In this document: piece by piece, positions 5,395-5,396 of the stretch
Numbering within the stretch: the stretch's first letter is position 1
Layout of the letters: each line of letters starts with the position of its first letter
Source: Candidatus Avoscillospira stercoripullorum
GTDB taxonomy: Bacteria; Bacillota; Clostridia; Oscillospirales; Oscillospiraceae
Direction: 5' to 3'
Assembly: GCA_018712905.1 (NCBI GenBank)
Contig: DVGD01000271.1
Coordinates: 1 to 5,396, forward strand
DNA length: 5,396 nucleotides
The notes under the pieces: generated by a model
The model's input: the letters and a program-made list of their open reading frames with translations, nothing else
Told to the model about the DNA's origin: nothing
Databases searched by the model: none
Translations under genes and position numbers: made by a program

Positions 5395-5396
5395 AT

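Overview
This window looks like ordinary chromosomal sequence from a GC-rich (by eye above 60 % G+C) anaerobic Firmicute, most plausibly an Oscillospiraceae-type gut Clostridium. The pointers are strong AAGGAG-type ribosome binding sites, a membrane FtsH of Clostridia type, a DUF362/ferredoxin protein typical of anaerobes, and intergenic DNA packed with GTAGGGGCG-type and CTCCCC/GGGGAG-type palindromic repeats. The lineage is an inference from style; there is no rRNA or other marker gene here to prove it.

Layout, left to right. (1) Positions 1-687, plus strand: the 3' part of a DUF362 protein ending in two [4Fe-4S] ferredoxin motifs; its start lies off the window. (2) 688-906: a 219-base gap, mostly repeat DNA with three short GC-rich hairpins of identical geometry, ending in the ribosome binding site of the next gene. 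(3) 907-2637, plus: a complete AMP-forming acyl-CoA synthetase (class I adenylate-forming enzyme). (4) 2637-3356, plus: a polytopic membrane protein of the DUF1624 / heparan-alpha-glucosaminide N-acetyltransferase-like family, whose start overlaps the ligase stop. (5) 3355-3391: a strong intrinsic terminator with A and T tracts on opposite sides, so it can serve both strands. (6) 3392-3550: a roughly 159-base MITE-like palindromic element. (7) 3554-5380, minus: a complete ftsH, starting at TTG, with its ribosome binding site at the right edge of the window.

The ligase and membrane acyltransferase are almost certainly translated together and may form an activation-transfer pair: the ligase makes an acyl-CoA and the membrane protein may move an acyl group across or onto an envelope substrate. 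The DUF362 gene is on the same strand and may be in the same transcript, but the repeat-filled gap weakens that link. FtsH is convergent with this set and functionally separate: it is the general membrane quality-control protease.

The least expected feature is in the non-coding DNA. The two intergenic repeats look different at their ends, but they share a central core (772-811 against the complement of 3451-3490; 31 of 40 positions identical without gaps, including 16 consecutive bases). This suggests a modular repeat family with interchangeable hairpin ends. No phage, CRISPR, toxin-antitoxin or defence genes are visible.
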